64,000 nucleotides of DNA from the NCBI RefSeq assembly GCF_014648695.1, contig NZ_BMRP01000022.1:55565-119564 (forward strand), given 5' to 3'. The stretch comes from Streptomyces albospinus. Lineage in GTDB: Bacteria; Actinomycetota; Actinomycetes; Streptomycetales; Streptomycetaceae. The position numbers and the translations under genes are program-made. Of this stretch, positions 1-8,549 are shown in pieces; within the stretch, counting starts at the first letter, position 1; every line of letters begins with the position of its first letter. The notes beneath the pieces are model-generated. The model was not told the origin of the DNA. It was given only the letters and a program-made list of their open reading frames with translations, and searched no databases.

Positions 1-425
1 AGCAGCATCCGCAGCACGAGCACGATGAGCGCGTTCCCGAAGATCGCCAGGCACACCCCGCCCAGCAGAGCCACAACCCCCGGGGGCACGACCTCGCCGG
101 GCGCCAGGACCGTCCCGAGCGCGAACACCAGGAGCGCGGCCGCCACGAACGCGCCGATCACGAGATGGACGTAGCGGAATGCGGCGTGCGAGAACACGGT
201 TCCGCGTTGCACCATCGTCACCAGCCGCCACACGCAGACCAGGACGACCTGGACCGTCACGACGCCCAGGACTGCGATCACGAGGACCGGAGTGCGGCGG
301 TCCGCAAGGACGCTCTCCTTCATGGCACCCGTCAGCATCGCCACCATCACCGACTGGGCGAACACCGATCCGGCGTGCAGCGCCACCATCACGGCGCGCA
401 GCGCGAGCACTGTCAGCTTTCCCAA
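1..425 (-). CDS. DUF2975-type membrane protein, 3' end outside window
   Basis: About 141 residues are visible and the C-terminus is cut by the window edge. The protein has four hydrophobic segments separated by short charged loops, the layout of the small DUF2975 membrane family. The role of that family is not well defined; members often sit next to a small helix-turn-helix regulator, which would lie outside this window. I chose the TTG at 425 because AAGGGGG lies 5-6 bases upstream and the hydrophobic N-terminus begins directly after it; a GTG further upstream is in another frame. A perfect 7-bp inverted repeat lies 33 bases upstream and could control it. Family assignment is by overall pattern and is moderately sure. 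Confidence 0.6.
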   Translation of the reverse strand, partial: MGKLTVLALRAVMVALHAGSVFAQSVMVAMLTGAMKESVLADRRTPVLVIAVLGVVTVQVVLVCVWRLVTMVQRGTVFSHAAFRYVHLVIGAFVAAALLVFALGTVLAPGEVVPPGVVALLGGVCLAIFGNALIVLVLRML

Positions 426-457
426 CGCAACCCCCTTGATCGATTCACGATGGAAAT

Positions 458-474
458 CTATCGATTGTCGATAG
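458..474. promoter_or_regulatory. operator-like inverted repeat upstream of the DUF2975 gene
   Basis: Perfect palindrome CTATCGA-TTG-TCGATAG, 7-bp arms and 3-base spacer, in a locally AT-rich stretch just upstream of the minus-strand gene starting at 425. Size and place suit a small dimeric repressor. The regulator is not in the window, so binding is inferred. Confidence 0.5.
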
Positions 475-549
475 GGTTGGCAAATCCGGTCCACCGGCGG
501 GAGAGGGCGGCGTGCCCTCCCGAGCTCCTGACGCGGTGACGCGAGCCGC

Positions 550-672
550 CTTGAGCAGGTGATCGCGCGTCCGAGACCGAGGAGAGCTTCGTGCGTGTCG
601 TCGCGGTCTCCCGGCGGATCCGTGGACGGCGGAGACGGTGCAGGAGTGCGAAGGCGCGCTCGACGGCACATC
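550..672 (-). pseudogene. IS5-family transposase remnant (C-terminal end), copy A
   Basis: On the minus strand this stretch encodes VERAFA-LHR-RR-RIRRE and then, after a one-base frameshift, RDDTHEALLGLG. These align with the C-terminal end of the IS5-family transposase seen better preserved near 22.2 kb and 60.4 kb (VERAFAH...RRLRIRWEIRDDIHEAFLTLGC). Roughly three quarters of the bases match over 85 nt. The catalytic core is absent, so it is dead. A 103-codon frame beginning at ATG 769 with a good GGGAGA ribosome site runs into it; its first 30 residues resemble nothing I recognise. Confidence 0.7.
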
Positions 673-789
673 TCTGCGCGCCCTCGGCGGACAGGGCCTG
701 GGCCATCCGCTGTGCCTCCACCAAGGCCGGGGCTCGCAGCTGTTCGTCCATCCGGTCGGGTACTGCCATGGTGCTCTCCCTACGTGCTC

Positions 790-1566
790 TTACGGTGTCG
801 CGCGCACGATGACCAGCGATCCTTCGTACGTCGGCTGCCCGCGCAGGTGGCCGAATTCTGCGTTCCAGGCGCCGGAGTTCAGGTCATGGCGCAGGGTCTC
901 GTCGAAGTGCTCGCGGACTCGGTCGTCGACGAAGCTCCAGGCCGAACACGCCTGGCGGGCGGCCGAGTCGAGCAGCATCTCGGGGCGTCCGTAGTACGCC
1001 TCGTTGAAGCCGTCGGTGCAGTCCAACGGGATGGGCACGGTCTGAATGGTGCCGGTGCCGCCCAGGGCCGCGGTCAGCTGCTCGACGGGCGGGTAGCGGC
1101 GCGCCTCGGTGTCGAGGACCTCGGGCGCGTACCGGTACAGCCAGAAGTCCCGTACCAGGGTGGGGTCGCAGGTCAGGATGACCACGGGGCCGCGGGTCAC
1201 CCGTCGCATCTCGCGCAGGCCGGCCCGGGCGTCCGACCACTGGTGGACGCTGAACAGCGTCATCGCCGCATCGAACTCCCCGTCGGCGAAAGGCAGGTCC
1301 TCGGCGACGGCGTCGATGGCCCGGGCGAGCCGCGCGGGCCGCTGGGCGCGCAGCGACTCCGAGGGTTCGATCGCCGTCACCGTACGCCCCGTGCTCTCGT
1401 ACGAGCCGGTACCGGCGCCGACGTTGAGCACGGTCCGGGAGTCGCCCAGGGCCTGTGCGATGAACCGGGCGATCCGCTCGTCCGGCCGGCGGAAGGAGGA
1501 GCAGCCGGAACCGATGGCCCCGTAGTCGACGTCGCCGGCGCTGCCGTCCTGGGTTCGTGTGGTCAT
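790..1566 (-). CDS. class I SAM-dependent methyltransferase
   Basis: 258 residues. The N-terminal part has the SAM-binding motif I VLNVGAGTGSYE, an acidic residue at the end of strand 2 (TAIEPSE), a motif around DLPFADGEFDAAM and a YfiL-like LREMRRV step, the usual order of a Rossmann methyltransferase of the Methyltransf_11 type. The C-terminal half probably shapes the substrate pocket; the substrate cannot be predicted. The ATG at 1566 is preferred over an in-frame start at 1659 because a GAGG-containing site lies 8-9 bases upstream and the extra 31 residues look unlike the family. It is flanked downstream by an IS remnant and upstream by a decayed oxidase gene, so there is no informative operon partner. 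Confidence 0.8.
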   Translation of the reverse strand: MTTRTQDGSAGDVDYGAIGSGCSSFRRPDERIARFIAQALGDSRTVLNVGAGTGSYESTGRTVTAIEPSESLRAQRPARLARAIDAVAEDLPFADGEFDAAMTLFSVHQWSDARAGLREMRRVTRGPVVILTCDPTLVRDFWLYRYAPEVLDTEARRYPPVEQLTAALGGTGTIQTVPIPLDCTDGFNEAYYGRPEMLLDSAARQACSAWSFVDDRVREHFDETLRHDLNSGAWNAEFGHLRGQPTYEGSLVIVRATP

Positions 1567-1665
1567 GCGGTCTTGCCTCGCCTCGTGAGCAGGAGCAGTG
1601 AAGGGGCCCGCGCACTGCCGGTTGTGCCGGTCGAGGTGCAGGGGTGCATGGGGGTACATGGGGCA

Positions 1666-1977
1666 CTACGACCAGGGCGGGAACCGTTCCCAGCCCCCGT
1701 AGGCCCGCTCGTGGCGCAGCGGGGTGTGCAGGCGGCTGTTCGCCGCCTGCCGGAACGCCCCTTCTGCCGGGGCGAGGGTGTGGAGGGTCCAGGCAGGGGC
1801 GACGGATGAGGGTGCCCGAGCGGCCGGCGCCAGTGACGTGGCGAGGGTGTGGTCGCGCGCGGCGGTGTCCGTCAGGTACCGGCTCTGGCGCACTGGATCG
1901 GCGGGAGCCCGATCCGCCGCGAACTCCGGAAGCGGTCCCGCGAACACCTCGACGTTCCGAAGCCACGCGCGGACGGT
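1666..1977 (-). pseudogene. pyridoxamine 5'-phosphate oxidase-like gene with internal deletion
   Basis: The first part (LRNVEVFAGPLPEF, then APADPV) matches the N-terminus of actinobacterial PNP oxidase-like flavoproteins. The last part (APAWTLHTLAP through LRHERAYGGWERFPPW) matches their C-terminal dimerisation domain. The FMN-binding middle, about 100 residues in relatives, is missing, so the two ends are joined after about 40 residues. The product could not bind FMN. It lies upstream of the methyltransferase on the same strand and was probably once an intact neighbour. Family recognition is from memory of conserved motifs. Confidence 0.6.
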
Positions 1978-2196
1978 ACTGCCGTGAACTCTGCCGCCCA
2001 CCTGACCTCCTCCTCGCCGCGACACGACCCATCCTGCATCTGCCGCTAGCATTCGACAATCTCCTGGTAATTGCTTGGTTGTTATCCCAAAAGGCATCGC
2101 AATTATGGTGAGAATGTTGGAGGTTGTGACGATGCGCATCCGCATGTCGCTGAGTCGAACCGGGCTGTCCGCCCGCTACCACGGAGGAAGGGCCTC

Positions 2197-2904
2197 GTGA
2201 CATCCGAGACGACGGACGTGCCGGAGGCCCGGCGGGTCGAGGGGCTGGTGGCGGCCCAGGAGAAGGCCCTCGCGCTGTTCGCCGAGGCGGAGGCGCGCGG
2301 GCTGGTGGCGCCCGGACGGGGGGAGCGCGAGGTCAGTGACCTGATTCGTGACCTGGCCAACGAGATGTTCGGCACCACCAGGCACTGGCACAAGCGGATC
2401 ATCCGCTCCGGACCCAACACCCTCCGCCCCTACCGGGACAACCCACCGGACCGGATCATCGGCCCCGACGACATCGCCTTTGCCGACTTCGGCCCGATCT
2501 TCGAGGAGTACGAAGCGGACTTCGGCCGCACCTACGTCTTCGGAGACGACCCGCACAAGCACCGCCTGCTCCAGGACCTGCCGCGTATCTTCGACGCCGG
2601 CCGTGCCTTCTTCGCCGCCGATCCCGCCATGACCGGCCGACGCCTGCACGCCGAGGTCGAACGCCTCGCCGCCGAGGCCGGCTGGACCATCGGCATCTGG
2701 CACGCCGGACACCTCGTCGGCGAGTTCCCGCACGAGACCAACGACGGAGCCCGGGCCGACTCCTACATCACCCCCGAGAACGACACACCGCTGCGCCGCA
2801 CCGACCGCGCAGGGCGGACCTGCCACTGGATCCTCGAACTCCACCTGGTGGACCGGGAGCGGGGCTTCGGCGGCTTCTACGAGCAGCTCCTCGACCTTGC
2901 CTGA
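2197..2904 (+). CDS. M24 family metallopeptidase-like protein
   Basis: 235 residues with the pita-bread fold signature of M24 (Xaa-Pro aminopeptidase/methionine aminopeptidase) enzymes: a first metal Asp in FADFGP, a second in EADFGRTY, a histidine in the WHAGHLVGEFPHE region and a late glutamate in ILELHLVD. It lacks the N-terminal creatinase domain, so it belongs to the short single-domain group. A role as a dinuclear-metal peptidase or a related hydrolase is expected; the substrate is unknown. GTG 2197 is chosen because GGAGGAAGG lies 7 bases upstream; an in-frame ATG at 2071 would add 42 non-conserved residues. An AT-rich stretch at 2049-2115 probably holds the promoter. Confidence 0.78.
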   Translation: MTSETTDVPEARRVEGLVAAQEKALALFAEAEARGLVAPGRGEREVSDLIRDLANEMFGTTRHWHKRIIRSGPNTLRPYRDNPPDRIIGPDDIAFADFGPIFEEYEADFGRTYVFGDDPHKHRLLQDLPRIFDAGRAFFAADPAMTGRRLHAEVERLAAEAGWTIGIWHAGHLVGEFPHETNDGARADSYITPENDTPLRRTDRAGRTCHWILELHLVDRERGFGGFYEQLLDLA

Positions 2905-3272
2905 CTCCGTTCGCCTCGCCACCGCCGGTCTTCGAAGCCGCCCAGGGTGGGGCGCTTGACCGGCAACGGCCAGGCCGGAAGCAGCCGGGCCTTCGACTGC
3001 GGCGGCCGGCGGGGTCGGTCCGCGAAGTGGAAGGCGCCGTCAGCGGACGTCGCGGACGTAGCGCTTGTCCGCGGACAGCCGCCTGACATGGGCGGTGGCT
3101 TCGTCGGTGTCCGCGCCGCCGTGGGTGGCGGCGATGTCGCGCCCCCGCCCCGCACACGCCACCACTCCTCCGTGTGAGACGAGCAGGCCCTTCCGACAGA
3201 TCGGTGGGAGCGGTCGCGTCGACGGGGCGCAGCGCAGGCACAGCTGCTGGACCTCGGGTGACGCCGCTCTTG
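2905..3272. other. intergenic, no supported gene
   Basis: Between two convergent genes. A minus-strand reading (3040-3200) ends in ATAHVRRLSADKRYVRDVR, which looks like a protein C-terminus, but I cannot place it in a family and its upstream frame merges with the shadow of the MoeA-like gene. No clear terminator hairpin was found. Confidence 0.4.
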
Positions 3273-4487
3273 TCATCCGGCCAGCAGGACCAGCGGCGCC
3301 GGGCTGCCGTCCGTCCATCCGGGGGTGATCGCGGCGAGCGCATCGGCGACGGCGGCTCCCTGGAGGAAGGCCGAGCGGTGCCCTCCGACGATCCGGGCTT
3401 CGGCGCCGTCCCAGGAGACGGGTACCAGTCGCGTGAAGTCGGGGGCGGGCCGCAGGCTCCCCCTCACGGGGGCGTGCGGCAGGGGATCGAGGCCGCGACC
3501 GCACAGGCCTGCCGTCAGCGGGCCGAGGAGGGTGTGGGCGGCGACCAGAGCCGCGTACGGATTCCCCGGCAACCCCACCAGCCAACGGCCGGCGGGGAGT
3601 TCGGCCAGCAGCATCGGGTGCCCGGGCCGGCAGGCGACCGTGTCGACGACCATCCGGGCCTCGGCGTCGGCCAGCAGCCGGCGCAGCTGGTCGGTCGCCC
3701 CGACGGACGTGGACCCCGTGACCACGACGATGTCCGCATCCCGCATCGCGTGCACCGCCTCGGCCAGCAGCCCTGCCGGCCGGTCGGGGACGTGCCGCAC
3801 CGAGCGGGTCTCGCCGCCGAGCGCGGTGACCAAGGCCGGAAGCAGCGGCCCGAGCGCGTCCCGCACCCGCCCGGGGCCCGGTTGACCGGTGTGGTCCAGC
3901 TCGTCGCCGGTCACCAATATCCCGACGCGGGGTCGCGCCCGCACCACCAGGGCGTCCTGGCCACAGGACGCTGCCAGGCCGAGCAGTGCCGGACCGATCC
4001 GGGTGCCTGCCGGGGCCAGGGAACTGCCCGCCGGTGCGTCCTCGCCGGCCCGCCGGATGTGGCGGCCCGGTGGCAGAAGAGGGCCGGAGACCCGGTCGCC
4101 GTCGCATACGGCAAGTTCCAGCGGCAGCACAGCACTTGACCCTGAGGGGACCTGACCCCCCGTGGAAATCTCCACGCCTTCCCCGGCCCGCAGCACGCCG
4201 CCCCAGGCACTGCCGGCACGGACGGTCCCGCGCACGCGCCAGGGCCCCGCACCGGCCACCGCGTAGCCGTCCATCGCGGCCGTGTCGAACGCCGGAAGCG
4301 GACGGCGGGTGCGGAGATCCTCGGCCAGTGCCAGGCCGACGGCATCGGCCAGCGGCACCGTACGTGCGGCCGAAGCCCTGGGCGCGGCATGCGCCAGCAC
4401 CCGGGCCCGCGCCCAGGACACCGCCCGCAGTGAATGTGCCGTTCGCGGCATCGAGGCGGGCAGCGCGACACTGGTCGTCGGAGGCAT
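3273..4487 (-). CDS. moeA: MoeA-like molybdopterin molybdenumtransferase
   Basis: 404 residues in MoeA domain order: N-terminal linker domain with PLADAVGLALAEDL and FDTAAMDGYAV, the beta-barrel region with STGGQVPSGSSAVLP, the MPT-binding domain with GILVTGDEL and VTGSTSVGATDQL, then GLPGNPYAALV and a C-terminal beta domain. MoeA inserts molybdate into adenylylated molybdopterin in the cytosol. The MPT-binding motif is unusual: canonical proteins read TGGVSVGDYD, here TGSTSVGATD, with Gly, Val and the Asp-Tyr altered. It may therefore be a paralogue with a changed role rather than the housekeeping copy. ATG 4487 gives a family-like N-terminus, but no strong ribosome site precedes it and a start at 4559 remains possible. 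Confidence 0.8.
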   Translation of the reverse strand: MPPTTSVALPASMPRTAHSLRAVSWARARVLAHAAPRASAARTVPLADAVGLALAEDLRTRRPLPAFDTAAMDGYAVAGAGPWRVRGTVRAGSAWGGVLRAGEGVEISTGGQVPSGSSAVLPLELAVCDGDRVSGPLLPPGRHIRRAGEDAPAGSSLAPAGTRIGPALLGLAASCGQDALVVRARPRVGILVTGDELDHTGQPGPGRVRDALGPLLPALVTALGGETRSVRHVPDRPAGLLAEAVHAMRDADIVVVTGSTSVGATDQLRRLLADAEARMVVDTVACRPGHPMLLAELPAGRWLVGLPGNPYAALVAAHTLLGPLTAGLCGRGLDPLPHAPVRGSLRPAPDFTRLVPVSWDGAEARIVGGHRSAFLQGAAVADALAAITPGWTDGSPAPLVLLAG

Positions 4488-4649
4488 GCACACGACTGTC
4501 GAACGGCGGCATTTCCGGCAGCTGCCGGGAGGGTTGCCGGCGCACTCCGATTCGCTCACGCACGGCGTCGGGTGTCTGTGAACCTCCCGTCCGCCCCGAG
4601 GGCCAGGTATTGCGTCACAACAACGCCAACCAGCGCGGCTCTTCTCATG

Positions 4650-5171
4650 TCACGGCAGTCGCCGCAGCTGTGGTGAAGCAGGCAATCCGCCGTCACACCG
4701 ATTGCGGCGGGGCCGGGGCGGGCGGACGAGGCCGGCGAGGCCGCCCACGGCCGCCCGGATGTGAGCCCGTTCGCGCCGGATCTTCCCGCCCGCACACCAC
4801 CAGGACAGCTGCCCGTCCGCCTCACGCGGATGCATGCCGAGGCCGTGCTCGTCGCACACCGGCCATGCCTGCCGGCGGCACTCGGTGACAGTCTCCTGTG
4901 CGGCGTCGGTGATGGCCGTCAGAGCGAGGACGGGGTTGTCCGCTGAGTCCGGATCCACGACGTTGCCGTGCCACTCGCCGTTGGCGAGAGCTACGCAGAC
5001 GTACTCGGCCACGTCCTCGTTGTACGAGGGAAGTCCCAGCAATTGCAGAAGTCCATGGTCTGGCAAGGTCTCCGCAAGGTCCTGGTTGACGAGGGCAAGA
5101 GCCTCGTCCCACAGCGGGTACTCGCCCAGCAGAACCCGACGGGGCTCAGGGAGATCGAAGGGAGCACTCAT
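4650..5171 (-). CDS. hypothetical protein with a C-terminal Cys/His cluster
   Basis: 173 residues, no family recognised. The N-terminal half is acidic and ordered-looking (LLGEYPLWDEALALVNQDL, LGLPSYNEDVAEYVCVAL). The second half has a short Cys-His pattern (CDEHGLGMHPRE then WWC), which could bind a metal or simply be structural. The C-terminus is Arg/Pro-rich and may be poorly conserved. ATG 5171 is preferred because residues upstream of it in the same frame are low-complexity Arg/Ser/Ala and typical of untranslated GC-rich DNA. It is probably soluble, with no signal peptide or membrane segment. Likely a genus-restricted hypothetical gene. Confidence 0.55.
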   Translation of the reverse strand: MSAPFDLPEPRRVLLGEYPLWDEALALVNQDLAETLPDHGLLQLLGLPSYNEDVAEYVCVALANGEWHGNVVDPDSADNPVLALTAITDAAQETVTECRRQAWPVCDEHGLGMHPREADGQLSWWCAGGKIRRERAHIRAAVGGLAGLVRPPRPRRNRCDGGLPASPQLRRLP

Positions 5172-5525
5172 GGAGACCATCCTGTACGACAGGGCGGACG
5201 GCGCTGACCGTGCACCACGTAGGCGGTCGCGCGGACCCGGCGCCTGGGCGGGAGAGCCTGCCGGCGGAGGTGAACAAGCTGAGCGGGTGCGGAAGTTGGT
5301 CGACAAGGGCAAGCTTGTCGCGATCGACCTCGACTCCTGACCGGCTGCGGACCTCGGCGAGGCTCGCGCCCGGCGCCCCCGTCCTTGCGCACCCTTGCGA
5401 TGTGTCCGGTCTGCTCTCCGACCGGTCGAACGCGGCGATGAATCGGCCGAAGTCACGACGCGGGGAGCCGGTCCGGCCGGACCGGCCGAGTGCGCCGCAC
5501 CCGCGGATGCTGGTGGCGTCGGACC
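5172..5525. other. intergenic, no supported gene
   Basis: No frame with convincing homology. A plus-strand frame ends at 5340 in RKLVDKGKLVAIDLDS, which reads like a genuine C-terminus but has no supported upstream coding sequence, so it may be a gene scrap. Confidence 0.35.
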
Positions 5526-5852
5526 TCAACCGGCTCTTCGGTCGTTCGGTTGCTCTGGTCGCGCCCCGGGTGCCTGGCTGTCGGGCCGGGCTTCGCGCTG
5601 GAGATCGACCACGCGGCGGAGTGCCTCTTTGAAGGTGGCGTACTCCTGTGCACCCAGGGCATTCGCGTGGCGTTCCTCGATTGTGCGCATGATGGAGGCC
5701 GCGGCCTCCATCTGGAGCAGGCCGCGTTCGGTGGGGTAGATCAGTTTGGCGCGGCGGTCTGCGGGGTCGGGCTTGCGTGCGACGTAGCCCAGGCGTTCGA
5801 GGTCGTCGACGAGGGTGCCGATGACCTGCTTGTGCTGTCCGGAGACCTCGGC
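5526..5852 (-). pseudogene. MarR-family regulator, N-terminus lost
   Basis: The minus strand encodes the recognition helix and wing of a MarR regulator (SGQHKQVIGTLVDDLERLGYV, then PDPADRRAK), followed by the C-terminal dimerisation helices (ASIMRTIEERHANALGAQEY). The first about 50 residues, including helix 1 and 2 of the winged helix, are missing because homology stops abruptly at about 5852. There an oppositely oriented acyl-CoA synthetase fragment begins. The two homologies overlap by about 12 bases that fit either gene, which suggests illegitimate joining at a short shared sequence. Confidence 0.7.
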
Positions 5853-6212
5853 CGGGTCGACCAGGACGGATACTTCTGGATCGTCGGACGGACGATGGAC
5901 GTGATCATCCGGGGCGGGTAGAACGTGTACCCGCGCGAGGTCGAGGATGTGCTGTACGAGCACCCCGCGGTCGCCGACGCCGCGGTCATCGGCCTGCCCC
6001 ACCCCGATCTCGGTGAGGAGGTCGGTGCGGCGGTCGTCCTCAAACCGGGCGCCGGAACGACGGCCGAGGAACTGCGCGAGTACGTCAAGCGTCAGGTCGC
6101 CGCCTACAAGTACCCACGGAGGGTATGGGTCACGGTCGCACTGCCCAAGGGACCCACCGGAAAGATCCTCAAAAGGGAGATCGTCCCGCCGCCCGAGCCA
6201 GAGGGGCGATGA
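5841..6212 (+). pseudogene. acyl-CoA synthetase C-terminal domain, truncated and with a nonsense codon
   Basis: Encodes only the C-terminal lid domain of an AMP-forming acyl-CoA synthetase: GDLGRVDQDGYFWIVGR, then DVIIRGG, a TAG stop at 5919-5921, then NVYPREVEDVLYEHP and the catalytic-lysine end PTGKILKREI. The conserved motif in relatives is GGYNVYPREVE, so the stop replaces the tyrosine by a TAC to TAG change. The whole adenylation domain (about 400 residues) is absent. With truncation plus stop, no active enzyme can be made. Confidence 0.85.
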
Positions 6213-6372
6213 GGCGACCACGCCGGCGCGGAATCCGGACCTGCGAGGACGACCGGTCGATGCCCCGACCCCCGGAAAGCTGATTCCGGCCTCCCGGATG
6301 GACATCGATGGCGGCTCCGGTGATGCGGACGACGTCGCACAGCGTCTCGTCGCGGAGCACGAAGCGCCCCTC

Positions 6373-6825
6373 CTACTCCGCAACGCCATCCGGGGCACTG
6401 CCTGGGCGACACCACCTCATGGGCCGTCGTGACCTCCACCCCGGACGGCGACGGGGCGCTTCCCCGGATCCCCGGGGGCAGGGGTCCGCTCGGACCGCTC
6501 CGGCCGGTCCCGACCGGCTCCCGGTCGCGAGCAGTGCGGCGCTGACGAGCGTGGCGAGCAGGTCGATGTCGGAGACCGATTCGAGTCGGACCGTGATCCA
6601 GCCAGACGCTGTGGGCAGCTTGAGGGCGCTCGACTTCTCCAGTGCCGGGCGCAGCCTGTCGATCATGCTGTGGGTCATATGCACGTCGGCCTCATTGCCG
6701 CCATGGAAGTGGACGATTTCCTGGGCGCCGGCGCATAAGCACTGTTGTGCCCCGCAACGCGCACGCCCCTGCGAGAGCGCCGGCCAATCGGCGAGACGTG
6801 CGTTCGCGAGTTCGACTAGGTTCAT
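6373..6825 (-). CDS. DUF5519 (luciferase-domain) family protein
   Basis: 150 residues. The core from about residue 10 to 100 follows the small DUF5519/luciferase-domain pattern: a helix with LANARLADWPAL, a two-strand step ending in EIVHFHGGNEADVHM, then RPALEKSSALKLPTASGW and a final helix IDLLATLVSAALL. The Trp after Ser-Gly and the His-x-His-Gly step are typical. The biochemical role of the family is not established. The C-terminal 45 residues are Arg/Pro-rich and may be non-native extension. ATG 6825 has CTGAGG just upstream, although the spacing is short. No operon partner is seen. Confidence 0.6.
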   Translation of the reverse strand: MNLVELANARLADWPALSQGRARCGAQQCLCAGAQEIVHFHGGNEADVHMTHSMIDRLRPALEKSSALKLPTASGWITVRLESVSDIDLLATLVSAALLATGSRSGPAGAVRADPCPRGSGEAPRRRPGWRSRRPMRWCRPGSAPDGVAE

Positions 6826-7409
6826 AGCCTCAGGCTGCCCGATCCCGATGCACGGGCATAGGGCTGCGGCGCAGGGAACCCGGAACCGGGCGGGGCAGTG
6901 GGTGCAGCGGGCAAAGCTGTGCGGAGCTTGTCGTCTGCCCTCCATCGGCTGTCCATGGTGTCGTCAGCCGTCGGGCTCAGGCTGGGTGATCCGAGGAAGC
7001 CGAGGGTTCAGCGCCGCGCACGCGAGGGGTAACCGTCGAACCGGCCTGCGGCCGACACACATGGGGGCGGTCGCAGGGCGGTCCCGCCGGTGGAGCACGG
7101 TCGGTGCCTCCCCTTCACTCGGCGGGGCTGACATGGCTTGTGACGTTGGCCGCGCAACGAGCGAGCAGATCACGCACCAGCCGGCTTCGTCACCGGCGGC
7201 GTCCAGTACACCGTCACGGCCATCACCCCGGATGGAGCCAACCCGACCTGACCGCGGTGCTCGATCACCACGGAGCAGAGTCGGCAGGCACTGGGCCTGC
7301 ATGGTGCCGAGAGCTCGACTACCAGCCGATTGCCTCAGCCGTGCTGCGAGGGAAGCGGTGGCTGTTGTGTGGCGATACGGCCAGGACGGCAGGAAGACGG
7401 CCGCAGTCC
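6826..7409. other. intergenic, no supported gene
   Basis: About 580 bases without a gene I can support. Near 7192-7252 the plus strand reads VTGGVQYTVTAITPDGANPT followed by a stop, reminiscent of the last strands of a fibronectin type III-like domain, but it is too short to be secure. The rest has broken frames on both strands. Confidence 0.4.
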
Positions 7410-8549
7410 TCACGACGACGGGCGCACGCGCTGGATGGCGAGGAGGGCCGCGTCGTCGCCGAGGGAGCCTTCCGCATGGGCGAGGAGGTCCCGCTGGATG
7501 TTCTGGACGAGGGCTTCCGGGCTGCTCCTGGTCCATTGAGCGACTCGCTCGGCCAGTGGGTAGAAGGCGTTGTTGTGGTCCCGGGCCTCGATGACGCCGT
7601 CCGTGTAGAGGAGGAGCGTGTCACCCGGCCAGAAGGCGAATTCGTGCAGGGTGTAGAGGTCCGGGACGAGGCCGCACATGCCCAGCGGGGGTGCGGGCCG
7701 GGTGCTCTCGGCCGTGGTGACGCCGCCGTGGCTGACGAGCAGGGGCGGTGGGTGACCGCAATGCGTCATGCGGGCCACCGGCTCGTGGTCGGGGATCTCC
7801 AGCAACAGCGCGGTGATGAAGTGTTCCGGCGCTTCCGCGTCCGCCTCGGGAAAATGGGTCAGGTAACGGCAGACGCTGCGGTCCAGGGCAGAAGCGAGGG
7901 CCGGCAGCGTGGTGTGCTGGTGGGCGGCCTCCTGGAAGGCTCCGAGCAGGGTGGCCGCCTCGCCGACCGAGGCCAGGCCCTTGCCCCGTACGTCCCCGAT
8001 GATCACGCGGGTGCCGGATTCGGTGCGGGTCACCGCGTACAGATCACCGCCGATACACGCCTCCTCCTCGGCGGCCAGGTACGAGGAGCCGAACCGCAGC
8101 GGGCCGAGCCGGTGCGGAACCGGGCGCAGCAGAGCCCGCTGTGCGGCCTCGGAGACCGACCGCACTCGGGCCAGCTCCCGCTTACGACGTTCCCGGACCA
8201 GGCAGACGAGGACGACGAAGACCGAGAGCACGGTGAGCGCGATGATCTGCGCCACGTGGTTGGTGGTGGTCAGCCCGCCGTGGAACACGGCGATCACGAC
8301 CTGGGCCGCCACCGCCAACGCGCCGATCAAACCGGTGGCCCACGGGCCGCTGAAGGAAGCGGTGATGGCAGGCGCGATGACCAGCAAGGGGCCGAGATGG
8401 ACGTACTGCGGAGAGCGGAGGTCCACGATGGTGATCACAATGATCAGCCCAAGGGGAATGGCCAGCAGCGCAGGGCTGGAACGCCACGGCTGCTGCATCC
8501 GGGCTAGGCGCCGCCCCAGGTGACCGCTTCGCATGTCTCCAATGTGCAC
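7410..8549 (-). CDS. membrane-bound PP2C/SpoIIE-family serine/threonine phosphatase
   Basis: 379 residues. Residues 25-120 hold about four membrane-spanning helices, followed by a short linker helix (RERRKRELARV). From about residue 140 comes a PP2C/SpoIIE phosphatase domain: LAAEEEACIGGDLYAV, the metal-binding GDVRGKGLAS, MTHCGHPPPLL, GDTLLLYTDGVIEARD and the terminal GDDAALLAI. All metal-coordinating aspartates of the SpoIIE type are present, so activity as a Mn/Mg-dependent protein phosphatase is expected. In streptomycetes such proteins usually dephosphorylate anti-anti-sigma factors; the partner is not adjacent, although a RsbW-like ATPase lies at 14.1 kb. ATG 8549 or the nearby internal ATG (residue 6) could be the start. 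Confidence 0.9.
   Translation of the reverse strand: MHIGDMRSGHLGRRLARMQQPWRSSPALLAIPLGLIIVITIVDLRSPQYVHLGPLLVIAPAITASFSGPWATGLIGALAVAAQVVIAVFHGGLTTTNHVAQIIALTVLSVFVVLVCLVRERRKRELARVRSVSEAAQRALLRPVPHRLGPLRFGSSYLAAEEEACIGGDLYAVTRTESGTRVIIGDVRGKGLASVGEAATLLGAFQEAAHQHTTLPALASALDRSVCRYLTHFPEADAEAPEHFITALLLEIPDHEPVARMTHCGHPPPLLVSHGGVTTAESTRPAPPLGMCGLVPDLYTLHEFAFWPGDTLLLYTDGVIEARDHNNAFYPLAERVAQWTRSSPEALVQNIQRDLLAHAEGSLGDDAALLAIQRVRPSS

Noticed and set aside
7192..7252. Fibronectin type III scrap
   Set aside because: Twenty codons only; too short to support a feature.
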